A DNA stretch of 64,000 bases from an uncultured Pelagibacteraceae bacterium (GCA_902596975.1 CACJWS010000001.1:1-64000); one strand, 5' to 3'; numbered from the stretch's first letter, positions 27,880-37,892 are shown. Numbers and translations: made by a program. Notes: generated by a model from the letters alone, not told the origin.

Positions 27880-28824
27880 ATGAAGAAAATACTATCTTTA
27901 CTCTCAGCTATAGTAATTACTGTAGTAAGCTTTGCAGGAATATCTAACGCTGACAGTAAAAAACCCATAGTGATCCCAACTCATAACTGGTCAAGTCAAA
28001 TTGTTATGGCCTATGTTATTGGTGGAATCTTTGAAAGCATGGGTAACAATGTTAAATATGTAAATGCTGACTCTCAAGCGGTTTACGAGTCAATTAGAAT
28101 TGGTGATGTAACTATATCCCATGAGGTATGGGAATCTGCTTTCGGTAAGTCATTTACAACAGCTTTAGACAAAGGTGGTTTGTTAGACTGGGGTGATCAT
28201 GAAGCAAGAACTCTTGAGGATATGGGATATCCAAACTGGGTTGTTGAAAAAGGTCTATGTCCAGGTCTACCAGATTGGACAGCTCTAAAAAATCCAGACT
28301 GTGCAAAAAACTTTACAACACCTGACTCTCCAGATGGAAAAGGAAGAATGTTGGAAGGACCACAAACTTGGCATGGTGACTTAATACCTCAAAGGATTGA
28401 TGCTCTAGGCTTAGGAGATTTATGGTGGGTTAAGTTTGCTGGAGGTGCTGATGCACTTTGGGCAGAATTAGCAGCTGCTGAAAAAGAAGGAAGAGGAACA
28501 ATAATTTTCAACTGGACACCAAACTTTACTGATGGTGCTGGTTTTACATTTATAGACTTCCCTCCATACACAGCTGGTTGTAGACCAGCAGATGGTGGTG
28601 ATGGAAAATGTGGTTCCCCGGATGGTTATTTGAAAAAAGCAGTTCACGAAGATTTTCCAAAAACTCATCCAGATGCAGCAGCAGCGTTCAAAAAATTGTC
28701 ATTCTCAACAAGTCAAATTGGTGCAATGGCAGCTTTAGTAGACGTTGACAAAATGACTCACGAAGATGCAGCTAAAAAATGGTTAGCTGATAACGAGTCA
28801 ACTTGGAAAGCTTTCCTTAATTAA
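27880..28824 (+). CDS. tmoX: Periplasmic substrate-binding protein, TMAO/betaine (ProX/OpuAC) type
   Basis: Signal peptide; HNWSSQIVMAYVIGGIFESMGNNVKYVNADSQAVYESIRIGDVTISHEVWE; Trp-rich; adjacent to tdm-like gene and ProV/ProW-type genes. Confidence 0.75.
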   Translation: MKKILSLLSAIVITVVSFAGISNADSKKPIVIPTHNWSSQIVMAYVIGGIFESMGNNVKYVNADSQAVYESIRIGDVTISHEVWESAFGKSFTTALDKGGLLDWGDHEARTLEDMGYPNWVVEKGLCPGLPDWTALKNPDCAKNFTTPDSPDGKGRMLEGPQTWHGDLIPQRIDALGLGDLWWVKFAGGADALWAELAAAEKEGRGTIIFNWTPNFTDGAGFTFIDFPPYTAGCRPADGGDGKCGSPDGYLKKAVHEDFPKTHPDAAAAFKKLSFSTSQIGAMAALVDVDKMTHEDAAKKWLADNESTWKAFLN

Positions 28825-28846
28825 GGATAAAAGTTAAAAAATTAAG

Positions 28847-28881
28847 ATCTCCCCCAATTCTGTTGGGGGGGATTTTTTTTT
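28847..28881 (+). terminator. Rho-independent terminator after tmoX
   Basis: ATCTCCCCCAA-TTCTG-TTGGGGGGGAT followed by T9. Confidence 0.85.
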
Positions 28882-28906
28882 ATAAAGATTTGTGTAAAAT
28901 ATATTT

Positions 28907-29284
28907 ATGAGAAAATATCTTTTTTACTTTTTTTTAAGTTTATTAATAAGCTCATCAGCTTTTGCTCGAAGCACTGGATGTAAAGAAGGTAATTGTGAAA
29001 ATGGATATGGAAAATGGGTTTATACAGATAAAACTACTTATGAAGGTGAGTGGGTAGGAACAAAAAAAAATGGTCAAGGTGTAGAAACATGGCCAAACGG
29101 ATATATCTATAAAGGTGAGTTTAAAAATAGTGTTTGGAGTGGAGTTGGAACTTTAACTTTCCCAGATGGTTCTACTTATGAAGGAGAGTGGGCTAATGGT
29201 TTTATGAATGGCAAAGGAACATTTACTTGGGCTAATGGAGACCAAAAAATAGGAATTTGGAAAAACGGTAAATTACAAGATTAA
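28907..29284 (+). CDS. Secreted MORN-repeat protein
   Basis: Signal peptide; repeats TYEGEWVGTKKNGQGVETWPNG, YKGEFKNSVWSGVGTLTFPDGS, TYEGEWANGFMNGKGTFTWANG. Confidence 0.85.
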   Translation: MRKYLFYFFLSLLISSSAFARSTGCKEGNCENGYGKWVYTDKTTYEGEWVGTKKNGQGVETWPNGYIYKGEFKNSVWSGVGTLTFPDGSTYEGEWANGFMNGKGTFTWANGDQKIGIWKNGKLQD

Positions 29285-29835
29285 TGTCGAACGAAACTTC
29301 ATTTAATAAATTAAAAGGATTACCTGAGAACCTAAAACAATTTATAGGACTAATAATTTTAACAATAATCATAATTTCTTCTTTTGCTATTTTAAATAAT
29401 ATATTTAGTGAGGGTGATGAATTAGTTAGAAAAATGAAATTGGAAGAAGAGAGAATTGCAAAAGAGAGAAAACTAAGTGCATTAATTTCAAAACTTCCTT
29501 CGGGTATATTAGTAACTTTTGATGGTACTGATCATTATAAATTATCAGATGAATTATATGAAGGAGTGTGTAATGCCACAAAGCTTATTCCCCAAAGAGC
29601 AATAATGGGTGCAAATTTCTTAAATTTTAGAGCACATGAAATTTATACGATTAACGGCAATAAGATTGATGAAACATTTGTTGAATGGGATGTTGAAAAA
29701 AAGAAATGTTTTGCAGGTTTTACAGTTAGTGGAAATAACGTAGGAGTAGACGAAACAATTAAAGTAAGAGGTGAAGCCTTAAGTTTTTTAAGCACCGGAA
29801 TCGATACAAGGGTTTATTTTATTAAAAATTTTTAA
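29284..29835 (+). CDS. Hypothetical membrane-anchored protein
   Basis: N-terminal TM (LIILTIIIISSFAILNNIF) with soluble domain; TAATG junction with MORN gene. Confidence 0.6.
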   Translation: MSNETSFNKLKGLPENLKQFIGLIILTIIIISSFAILNNIFSEGDELVRKMKLEEERIAKERKLSALISKLPSGILVTFDGTDHYKLSDELYEGVCNATKLIPQRAIMGANFLNFRAHEIYTINGNKIDETFVEWDVEKKKCFAGFTVSGNNVGVDETIKVRGEALSFLSTGIDTRVYFIKNF

Positions 29836-29899
29836 TGGAAATAAGCTTCAATTATATTGATTTTAATTTAATTAATTTTCGTATATTTTTATAAGAATT

Positions 29900-30931
29900 A
29901 TGTCTGAAGCAGTAATCAAATGCGAAGCAGTTTATAAAATTTTTGGTGAAAATGCCAAAAAGATGCTTCAAGACTCAAATGGCAATGTTGATGCTAAAAC
30001 ATTTCAAGAAAATGGTTGTATAGTAGGTGTCAACAATGCTTCCTTTGAAGTAGCAAAAGGAGAAATGCTTGTTGTAATGGGCTTATCTGGATCCGGTAAG
30101 TCAACTTTACTAAGATGTATATCTAGATTAACAGATGCAACAGGTGGAAAAATTTTTATTGAAGGTCAAGATTTATTAAATCTAAATAATAAAGAATTAA
30201 TAGAGCTTAGAAGGAATAAAATGGGGATGGTTTTTCAAAGCTTTGCTCTTCTTCCACACAAAACTGTTGTAGAAAATATAGCTTTTCCTCTTCAAATCAA
30301 AGGTATCAAAACTGAGGAAAGTATTATTAAAGCAATGAAGATGGTTAAATTAGTTGGACTAGATGGAAGAGAAAATTATTTTCCAAGAGAACTTTCAGGT
30401 GGACAACAACAAAGAGTTGGAATTGCTAGATCTCTTGCAGTTGAACCTGATATATGGTTTTTAGATGAACCTTTTTCCGCTTTAGATCCTTTGATAAGAA
30501 AAGAAATGCAAGATGAATTTTTAAGACTTCAAGAAAAATTACAAAAAACAATAATGTTTATTACTCATGATTTTGATGAAGCATTAAAACTTGCTGATCG
30601 AATTGCAATTATGAAAGATGGTATTATTGAACAACTTGATACACCTGCAAATATTGTTTTAAACCCAGCCACAGAATATGTAAGAAAATTTACTGAAGAA
30701 GTACCTAGAGAAAAAGTTTTATTAATTGAAGATGTAATGAATAAATCTATATCTAATAATTTAGGAGATGTGAAAGTTTCAAAAGATGAAATTATAGAGA
30801 ATGTTGCTGAAAAAATATTAACGCAAGAAAAATCTGTAGCAGTTATAGATAAAAATAACAAAATTGTGGGATCAATTAACCCTACAAAAATAATAAATAC
30901 GGTCTTTGGCGGAAGAAAGAACGGAAAATAA
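29900..30931 (+). CDS. tmoW: ABC transporter ATP-binding protein, ProV/OpuAA type (TmoW-like)
   Basis: GLSGSGKSTLLRCISRLTDATGG, ELSGGQQQRVGIARSLAVEPDIWFLDEPFSALDPLIRKEMQ; C-terminal CBS-like region. Confidence 0.8.
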   Translation: MSEAVIKCEAVYKIFGENAKKMLQDSNGNVDAKTFQENGCIVGVNNASFEVAKGEMLVVMGLSGSGKSTLLRCISRLTDATGGKIFIEGQDLLNLNNKELIELRRNKMGMVFQSFALLPHKTVVENIAFPLQIKGIKTEESIIKAMKMVKLVGLDGRENYFPRELSGGQQQRVGIARSLAVEPDIWFLDEPFSALDPLIRKEMQDEFLRLQEKLQKTIMFITHDFDEALKLADRIAIMKDGIIEQLDTPANIVLNPATEYVRKFTEEVPREKVLLIEDVMNKSISNNLGDVKVSKDEIIENVAEKILTQEKSVAVIDKNNKIVGSINPTKIINTVFGGRKNGK

Positions 30932-30934
30932 ATT

Positions 30935-33088
30935 ATGGAATTTTTAAAAAAATATCCAAAAATATTTCAGTGGTTATTTCTATTAATTGTTTTTTTTGCT
31001 CTTTGTTTTGCTATTGATGTTCCTGAAACATATAAATTCATTAGAGGCCAAGCAGAATTCGTAAAAGACCCTAATCAAAGTAGTTATATATTTTTAGGCA
31101 AAGAAGTAAGATATTACGCCTTTGATGTTTTCTGGCGTCTTCCTCCATTACTTGGATGGTTACCAATATGGATAAATGACTCTTTGTTTTTCTTAATGAA
31201 TGAGTGGATGCCAATGGAGTTTTGGAATGAGGACACTCAAGAATTTAAAACTAGACCAATAGTTTTGCAAATTAGCAGAAATTTAACAGCTTTTATGACC
31301 TTTTTAATAGAGTTAATTAGAGAAATTCTTTTAGGTGGACTTGAAACAATTGTTGCCTTTACAAGTTGGGATTGGATCGATGCAAACCCTTGGGCTGAGT
31401 TGCCAGGTCTACCTTGGACAATAGTTGCGGCTGGTTTTGCAATACTTGCTTATAAATTAAGTGGTATTGGACTCGCTTTATTTGCTGGTTTAACCATGGT
31501 TTATATTTCTATATTTGGACAGTGGAAACCATCAATGCAAACTCTCTCTTTTATTTTAGTTGCTGCGCCTCTATCTTTTATATTTGGGTTAGGTTTAGGT
31601 ATTGCAGCTTATAAAAGTAAACGTGTAGAAAAAGCTCTATATCCAATTCTATTAGTTATGCAAACAATGCCACAATATGCTGTATTAGTTCCTGCACTTG
31701 TTCTTTTTGGAGTCGGTGACCACGCTGCAGTAATTATAACTATGGTTGTTGCTGTTCCACCCATGATATTACTTACTTTACTAGGATTGAGAGCTATTCC
31801 TCCAGAAGTGATTGAAGCTGGAAGGATGAGTGGTTGTAATAATTGGCAACTAATGTCTAAAGTGCTAATTCCAACAGCCAGACGGGATATTTTAATTGGC
31901 GTAAACCAGGTCATTATGGTGTGCTTTTCTATGGCTGTTATTTCAGCCTTCATTGGAGCGAAAGGTCTAGGTTTTAATTTATTGCTAGCATTAAATCAGC
32001 TTAATATCGGATTAGCATTAGAAGCTGGTCTTTGTATTAGTCTAATTGCAATTTTATTAGATAAAATGTCATTAGCATGGGCAAACAAGCAAGTTGATTA
32101 TTTTGGCAATTTGAATTTTTTTCAAAGAAATAAAAATTTATTATTTTTTAGTATTACGGTCATTATTGGAATTATACTCGCTTACTTTGGATCTGTTTAT
32201 TTTAAGGGAGGTTACAATTATTTATTTGAAGTGCCACACAACAAAGGAATATCAACTGCTGATTTTTGGAATAAAGGTGTCGATTGGATTTTTGATACCT
32301 TCTTTGTTTATATAAAAGCGTTTAACACATGGTTAATTCAAGAAGTGTTACAACCAATGAGGGCTTTGTATTTAAGGATGCCAGCTGTTGCTACATTAGT
32401 TTTAGTTGTTGGTGCTGGCTATTTAATTGGTGGAATTAGATCTGCATTAGTAGTTTGTGGTTTGACATTATTCATAGCTCTAAGCCCATGGTGGGACAGA
32501 GCTTTAGTAACTGCTTACATGGCAACATTTGGTGTAATTGTTTCTTGTATAATTGGGTTTACAGTTGGCACATTGTGTTTTCAAAATAAACATTCTGCAA
32601 AATTTATGTTAGGGGTATGTGATATTTTTCAAACATTTCCATCATTTGTTTATCTTATTCCTGTGATGATGCTTTTTGGAATAACTGACACTTCTGTTCT
32701 TATTGCGGTCATTGTTTATGCAACTATACCAGCAACCAGATACACTATTGAAGGACTTAGAAGTGTTCCTGCTGGTTTACATGATGCAGCGACGATGTCT
32801 GGCGTGAATAAATTTCAAAGATTAACAAAAATAGAATTTCCTTTAGCATTCCCTCATATGATGCTTGGTATAAATCAAACAATAGTGTTTGCACTATTTA
32901 TGGTGATTATAGGGGCATTTATCGGGACAGAAGATTTAGGACAATATATTTTAAAAGCATTATCAGATAAAAATGGTGCTGGTATTGGATTAACTTTGGG
33001 CATTTGTGTAGCATTTATAGGTTTAATCTTTGATAATTTGATAAGAACTTGGGTTGAAAAAAGAAAAAAACATCTAGGAATTGCTTAA
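30935..33088 (+). CDS. tmoV: ABC transporter permease, duplicated ProW-type domains (TmoV-like)
   Basis: Two BPD_transp-type signatures (RAIPPEVIEAGRMSGCNNWQLMSKVLIPTARRDILIGVNQ and RSVPAGLHDAATMSGVNKFQRLTKIEFPLAFPHMMLGINQ). Confidence 0.8.
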   Translation: MEFLKKYPKIFQWLFLLIVFFALCFAIDVPETYKFIRGQAEFVKDPNQSSYIFLGKEVRYYAFDVFWRLPPLLGWLPIWINDSLFFLMNEWMPMEFWNEDTQEFKTRPIVLQISRNLTAFMTFLIELIREILLGGLETIVAFTSWDWIDANPWAELPGLPWTIVAAGFAILAYKLSGIGLALFAGLTMVYISIFGQWKPSMQTLSFILVAAPLSFIFGLGLGIAAYKSKRVEKALYPILLVMQTMPQYAVLVPALVLFGVGDHAAVIITMVVAVPPMILLTLLGLRAIPPEVIEAGRMSGCNNWQLMSKVLIPTARRDILIGVNQVIMVCFSMAVISAFIGAKGLGFNLLLALNQLNIGLALEAGLCISLIAILLDKMSLAWANKQVDYFGNLNFFQRNKNLLFFSITVIIGIILAYFGSVYFKGGYNYLFEVPHNKGISTADFWNKGVDWIFDTFFVYIKAFNTWLIQEVLQPMRALYLRMPAVATLVLVVGAGYLIGGIRSALVVCGLTLFIALSPWWDRALVTAYMATFGVIVSCIIGFTVGTLCFQNKHSAKFMLGVCDIFQTFPSFVYLIPVMMLFGITDTSVLIAVIVYATIPATRYTIEGLRSVPAGLHDAATMSGVNKFQRLTKIEFPLAFPHMMLGINQTIVFALFMVIIGAFIGTEDLGQYILKALSDKNGAGIGLTLGICVAFIGLIFDNLIRTWVEKRKKHLGIA

Positions 33089-33093
33089 GCTAA

Positions 33094-34053
33094 ATGAAAA
33101 AAATTTTAATAATAGGCGGTGGTGCAATGGGATCTGCTTTTACTTTTCCATGTATTGATAATAAAAATGAAGTAACTATCACAGAACCATATAATAAAAC
33201 TTTTATTAAAAATTTGTCTTCAAAAAAGAAATATCATTCTAGTTTGAAAATAAATTTACCTAAGAAAATAAAATATAAAAAATATTCAACTGATTTATTA
33301 AAAAATAAATATGATTTGGTAGTTGTTGCTTTAAGTTTACCAGGAATAAATTTTATTAGCGAAGAATTTAAAAAATCAAACATCAAAAGCCCAATTCTTA
33401 TTCTTACAAAAGGTTTAAAGTATGAGAAAAAAAAACAGAAAATTTTTACTATCTCAGAGGATATAAAGAAAACTAATAAAAATATAAACGTTTCAGTTCT
33501 AAAAGGACCTTGCTTGGCAAAAGAACTTTCAAATAAAAAACAAACAAGTGTAATTGTTGCTAATAAAAATATCAAAACCGCAAAAAAAATTTGTAATATG
33601 ATAACTACAAAATACTATTTAACCGAAACGTCGAAAGATGTTATTGGAGTTGAGATTTGTTCTTCAATTAAAAATATTTATTCAATGATTATAGGGGCTG
33701 GAGATAGTTTAAATATGTCATCAAGTTTATTCAAAAAATCTATAAATGAGATGATATATATTACTAAATATTTTAAAGGAAAAATTGAGACTACTCTTGG
33801 ATTGGCTGGAGTTGGAGATCTATACGTCAGTGCTGCTGGAGGTAGAAATAGTAAAATGGGAAGTTACTTAGGGCAAGGCTATACATTTAACAGTGCTAAA
33901 AGAAAATTTATGCCAAAAGAAACAGTAGAGGGAGAGCAACTTGCAAGAGAAATTGCACCATTTGTATTAAAAAAAATTCAACAAAAAAAAATCCCTTTGA
34001 TGACAAAATTAATTAAATCTATAATTAACAATAAAAAACTAATATTAAATTAA
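33094..34053 (+). CDS. NAD(P)-dependent glycerol-3-phosphate dehydrogenase (GpsA family)
   Basis: ILIIGGGAMGSAFTFPC; LKGPCLAKEL; EICSSIKNIYSMIIGAGDSLNM; GLAGVGDLYVSAAGGRNSKMG. Confidence 0.8.
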   Translation: MKKILIIGGGAMGSAFTFPCIDNKNEVTITEPYNKTFIKNLSSKKKYHSSLKINLPKKIKYKKYSTDLLKNKYDLVVVALSLPGINFISEEFKKSNIKSPILILTKGLKYEKKKQKIFTISEDIKKTNKNINVSVLKGPCLAKELSNKKQTSVIVANKNIKTAKKICNMITTKYYLTETSKDVIGVEICSSIKNIYSMIIGAGDSLNMSSSLFKKSINEMIYITKYFKGKIETTLGLAGVGDLYVSAAGGRNSKMGSYLGQGYTFNSAKRKFMPKETVEGEQLAREIAPFVLKKIQQKKIPLMTKLIKSIINNKKLILN

Positions 34054-34055
34054 AA

Positions 34056-35141
34056 ATGGCGAGTATTAAAATAGATAAAGTAAACAAGTTTTTTGGCAAC
34101 ACACATGTTATTAAAGATGTTTCCCTTGATATAAAAAGTGAGTCTTTCACTGTTCTAGTAGGACCAAGTGGTTGTGGTAAATCTACAATTTTAAGAATGA
34201 TTGCTGGTTTAGAAGAAATTAACTCTGGCACAATATCTATTGATCATAAAGTTGTTAACGATCTGCCACCTAAAGAAAGAAATATTGCAATGGTATTTCA
34301 ATCTTACGCTCTTTATCCTCATATGACCGTATTTGATAATATGGCTTTTGGTTTAAAAATTGAAAAAAAGTCAAAAGAAGAGATAGAGCAAAGAGTAATG
34401 GAGGCTGCTAAAATTTTACAAATAGAAGAGTATCTTGAGAGAAAACCCAAACAATTATCTGGAGGACAACGTCAAAGAGTAGCTATAGGTAGAGCTATTA
34501 CAAGAAAACCAAAAGTTTTCTTATTTGATGAACCATTATCTAACTTAGATGCAGCTCTAAGAGTACAAATGAGAGTAGAATTGGCAAAATTACATGATCA
34601 ACTTAATGCAACAATGATTTACGTAACTCATGATCAAACTGAAGCCATGACACTTGCAAATGATATTGTTGTATTGGATCAAGGTATAGTTTCACAAAAG
34701 GGATCACCCATGAACCTATATAATAACCCAGATAATTTGTTCGTTGGGGGTTTTATCGGATCTCCAAAAATGAATTTTATAGATAGTAAAATTTTAAGTA
34801 AAAGTTCAAAGAGTTCTGAAGTAGATATAATGGGGACTGGAAAGTTAAATGTACCAAAAATTTCCGAGAATACTCAAGAAGGCGATAGTATAAAAATTGG
34901 AATAAGACCAGAGCACTTAATATTAAACGCAGATTCAGATTCTTTGTGGGAAAGCAAGGTTTTCGTTGTAGAAAAATTAGGGTCAGGAACATATTTATAT
35001 TTGGAGAAAGAGGGAGATCCTCTTGTTGTACAAACTGATGGAGACACAAATATTAAAGTAGGTGACACTGTTAAAATAGGTTTTGATCCATTTCGTTGCC
35101 ATTTATTTGATAATAAAGGTATTTCTTTTAAAAATTCCTAA
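34056..35141 (+). CDS. ABC transporter ATP-binding protein, MalK/UgpC type
   Basis: GPSGCGKSTILRMIAGLEEINSGTI, LSGGQRQRVAIGRAITRKPKVFLFDEPLSNLDAALRVQMR. Confidence 0.9.
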   Translation: MASIKIDKVNKFFGNTHVIKDVSLDIKSESFTVLVGPSGCGKSTILRMIAGLEEINSGTISIDHKVVNDLPPKERNIAMVFQSYALYPHMTVFDNMAFGLKIEKKSKEEIEQRVMEAAKILQIEEYLERKPKQLSGGQRQRVAIGRAITRKPKVFLFDEPLSNLDAALRVQMRVELAKLHDQLNATMIYVTHDQTEAMTLANDIVVLDQGIVSQKGSPMNLYNNPDNLFVGGFIGSPKMNFIDSKILSKSSKSSEVDIMGTGKLNVPKISENTQEGDSIKIGIRPEHLILNADSDSLWESKVFVVEKLGSGTYLYLEKEGDPLVVQTDGDTNIKVGDTVKIGFDPFRCHLFDNKGISFKNS

Positions 35142-35252
35142 ATCAATCTCAGGTAGTATTGTGTAAATTACATACTTGTTATTCTTCTTTTAAATGTTCA
35201 TTATGTGTTAATTTTTAAATAACTTTAAAAACACGAAAAAAGAGGGGAACAT

Positions 35253-36581
35253 ATGTTTAAAAATATATTAATAACAATCTCTGCAATAGCTTTTGTTTTT
35301 AATTCAATTGCATTTGCAGATATCAAATTCTGGACGACAGAAACTCAACCAGCAAGGATGGCTAAGCAAGAAGAGATGGCAAAAGCTTTTGAAGCCAAAA
35401 CTGGAATTGGAGTTGAAGTTATTCCTATTGATGAAAAAGATCTAGGAACAAGAGCTACAGCTGCAGCAGCAGCGGGAGATCTTCCTGATGTAATTTATCA
35501 TACACTACAGTATGTATTACCATGGGCTGAAGCAGGAATTTTAGACGTTGATGCAAATAATGATATTGTTAAATCACTTGGAAAGAAAACTTTTGCTCCA
35601 GGTGCTTTAAAGATGGCTAAAAAAGGTGGCAAAATTGCTGCTGTACCAGTAGATGGATGGACGCAAATGGTTGTATACAGAAAAGATTTATTTGCAGCTG
35701 CTGGTTTAGAACCACCAACTACATATGCAAACATCGAGAAAGCAATAGATGCTTTATCTAGTAATGATATGTTTGGATTTGTTGCGGCAACTAAAACTGA
35801 CGAAAACTTTATGAGTCAGGTTTTGGAACATGTCATGCTTGCAAATGGTGTAAACATTGTAAAAAAAGGTGGAACAAAAAAACAAGGAAGAGCTTTAAAA
35901 AATTCTTTACAATTTTATAAAAAATTAGCTAAGGCTAGTCCTCCAGGAGAACTTTATTGGAAACAATCAAGAGAACTTTATTTTGCTGGTAAAACACCAA
36001 TGATAATATGGTCACCATTTATTATGGATGAATTAGCTGGTTTAAGAGACTCAGCTCCACCAACAATTAATAGCGACCCTACTTCACCAGAGTTGGCATC
36101 TAAAACTGGTTTTATAACTAATTTTAGTGGACCAAATAATGTAAAAGGTGCAGCTTGGGCGGATGTTAGATACTTTGGTGTAACTGCAGATGCAGATACC
36201 GATGAAGCTAAGCAGTTTATTCTTTATTCAATGGATGAAGGATACACAAGTACTTTATCTATAGCACCAGAAGGTAAGTTCCCTGTAAGAAGAGGTAATG
36301 CGAGTGATCCAAATGCATTTACAACGGCTTGGAGCAAACTACCTGTTGGAGTTGATAGAAAAGCTCCTTTAACAGATCTATATTCTGCAGATGTAATAAA
36401 TAATATTGTTGCTGGTTTAGATACTGCTAACAGATGGGGAGTAAAAGAAGGTGAACTATCTAGAGCATCTAAAATTATTAACAATAAGTTTATAAATAGA
36501 ATCACTAGACAATATATTGACGATCAATTGACGCTAGATGAAGCAGTAGATGAAATTAATACTGTGCTAGCTAGCTTCTAG
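35253..36581 (+). CDS. Extracellular solute-binding protein, family 1 (sugar type)
   Basis: Signal peptide; IKFWTTETQPARMAKQEEMAKAFEAKTGIGVEVIPI; MalE/UgpB-like layout. Confidence 0.85.
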   Translation: MFKNILITISAIAFVFNSIAFADIKFWTTETQPARMAKQEEMAKAFEAKTGIGVEVIPIDEKDLGTRATAAAAAGDLPDVIYHTLQYVLPWAEAGILDVDANNDIVKSLGKKTFAPGALKMAKKGGKIAAVPVDGWTQMVVYRKDLFAAAGLEPPTTYANIEKAIDALSSNDMFGFVAATKTDENFMSQVLEHVMLANGVNIVKKGGTKKQGRALKNSLQFYKKLAKASPPGELYWKQSRELYFAGKTPMIIWSPFIMDELAGLRDSAPPTINSDPTSPELASKTGFITNFSGPNNVKGAAWADVRYFGVTADADTDEAKQFILYSMDEGYTSTLSIAPEGKFPVRRGNASDPNAFTTAWSKLPVGVDRKAPLTDLYSADVINNIVAGLDTANRWGVKEGELSRASKIINNKFINRITRQYIDDQLTLDEAVDEINTVLASF

Positions 36582-36602
36582 TAATTTAAAAAATTAAAAA
36601 AA

Positions 36603-36632
36603 GCGGGTAATATTAATTATCCGCTTTTTTTT
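36603..36632 (+). terminator. Rho-independent terminator/attenuator between the binding-protein gene and the permease genes
   Basis: GCGGGTAAT-ATTA-ATTATCCGC followed by T8, directly abutting the ATG at 36633. Confidence 0.8.
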
Positions 36633-37892
36633 ATGAGTTCAAAACTTGCAAAAATTGAAAAAAGAACAGCTTATCTATTAATATTACCATCGGTTCTTTT
36701 AGTATTTTCTATAATATTATTTCCAATATTTTCTAATATTTGGATAAGTTTTAAAAACGTAGAACTTAAAGATTTAAGAATTCCAGAACCAAGAGCAAAA
36801 AAATTAGTAAAATCAATTAAAGAAAATCCTAATCAAATAAAAGTAATTTATAAATTAAGAAATAGTTCTCTTACTCAAGAAATTACAGATGTAAAATTTA
36901 AAGACAAATATCCCGACAATATTGAACCAATAAGTTTAAATAATAAATGCCAATTTAAATCAAATTTACTTAAGTGTGAGTTAGGTAATTGGCCAAAAAA
37001 ATATCGAGAAAATTTAGAAATAGTATTTCAAAATACTAATAATCAAGAAATCTTTAAGAAGGAACTAAAATCTTATAAACCTAAACTATCAGGTAAGTCA
37101 CAAAATATATTATTAACTTATGAATTTACTTTAAATAATTTCAAAAAAGTAATTAAAGACAAAGCGTTTATTGATCTATTATCAACAACTTTTTATTACA
37201 CTTTTTTTGGAACAATAGGTGCAATAGTTTTTGGAATTTTAGCTGCACAAATGGTAAATCAAAAATTTTTTGGAAGAACATTTATGAGAAGTGTTCTTTT
37301 ATTTCCTTATGTTGCACCAGTTGTTGCTCTTGCTTATACCTGGGAACTTTTACTTGATCCAACAAGTGGAACTTTAAATAATTTATTAATTAACTATCAA
37401 ATTATTGATGGACCAATAAATTTACTAGGACAAAAATATGTAACTTTAAACATATTTGGTTTTGATTTTAAGTTGAGGCTAGCATTAACAACAGTAATTA
37501 TTTTTGAAATTTGGAGATATTTTCCTCTAGCATTTTTATTTATTCTTGCTCGTCTTCAAGCAATTCCAAAAGAGTTGTATGAGGCAGCTGATGTTGATGG
37601 TGCAAATCCTATCCAAAAATTTCTTAATATTACTTTACCCCAAATATTAGCAGTGATTTCAATTTTATTTATGATTAGATTTATTTGGAATTTTAATAAA
37701 TTTGAAGACATCTTTTTACTCACTGGCGGGGCATCAGGTACAAGAACATTGCCAATCAATGTATATCAACAAGGTTTTTCAATCGGGGATATTGGTATGG
37801 GTTCTGCAGTTTCTATTGTGATTGTAGTGTTTCTTTTAATTTTTATGTTTATCTATTTTAAACTTTTAGGAAAAAGAGCTGATGAAAATTAA
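36633..37892 (+). CDS. ABC transporter permease, MalF type, with large periplasmic insertion
   Basis: C-terminal permease core with RLQAIPKELYEAADVDGANPIQKFLNITLP; about 115-aa hydrophilic insert after TM1. Confidence 0.85.
   Translation: MSSKLAKIEKRTAYLLILPSVLLVFSIILFPIFSNIWISFKNVELKDLRIPEPRAKKLVKSIKENPNQIKVIYKLRNSSLTQEITDVKFKDKYPDNIEPISLNNKCQFKSNLLKCELGNWPKKYRENLEIVFQNTNNQEIFKKELKSYKPKLSGKSQNILLTYEFTLNNFKKVIKDKAFIDLLSTTFYYTFFGTIGAIVFGILAAQMVNQKFFGRTFMRSVLLFPYVAPVVALAYTWELLLDPTSGTLNNLLINYQIIDGPINLLGQKYVTLNIFGFDFKLRLALTTVIIFEIWRYFPLAFLFILARLQAIPKELYEAADVDGANPIQKFLNITLPQILAVISILFMIRFIWNFNKFEDIFLLTGGASGTRTLPINVYQQGFSIGDIGMGSAVSIVIVVFLLIFMFIYFKLLGKRADEN

Noticed and set aside
28389-28668. Minus-strand ORFs opposite tmoX
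   Set aside because: Overlap the conserved binding-protein coding sequence.
30565-31953. Minus-strand ORFs opposite tmoW/tmoV
   Set aside because: Shadow ORFs in ABC transporter genes.
33234-37759. Minus-strand ORFs at 33234, 34025, 34777, 34874, 35498, 36224, 37556
   Set aside because: All antisense to intact, recognisable genes with no start or promoter support.
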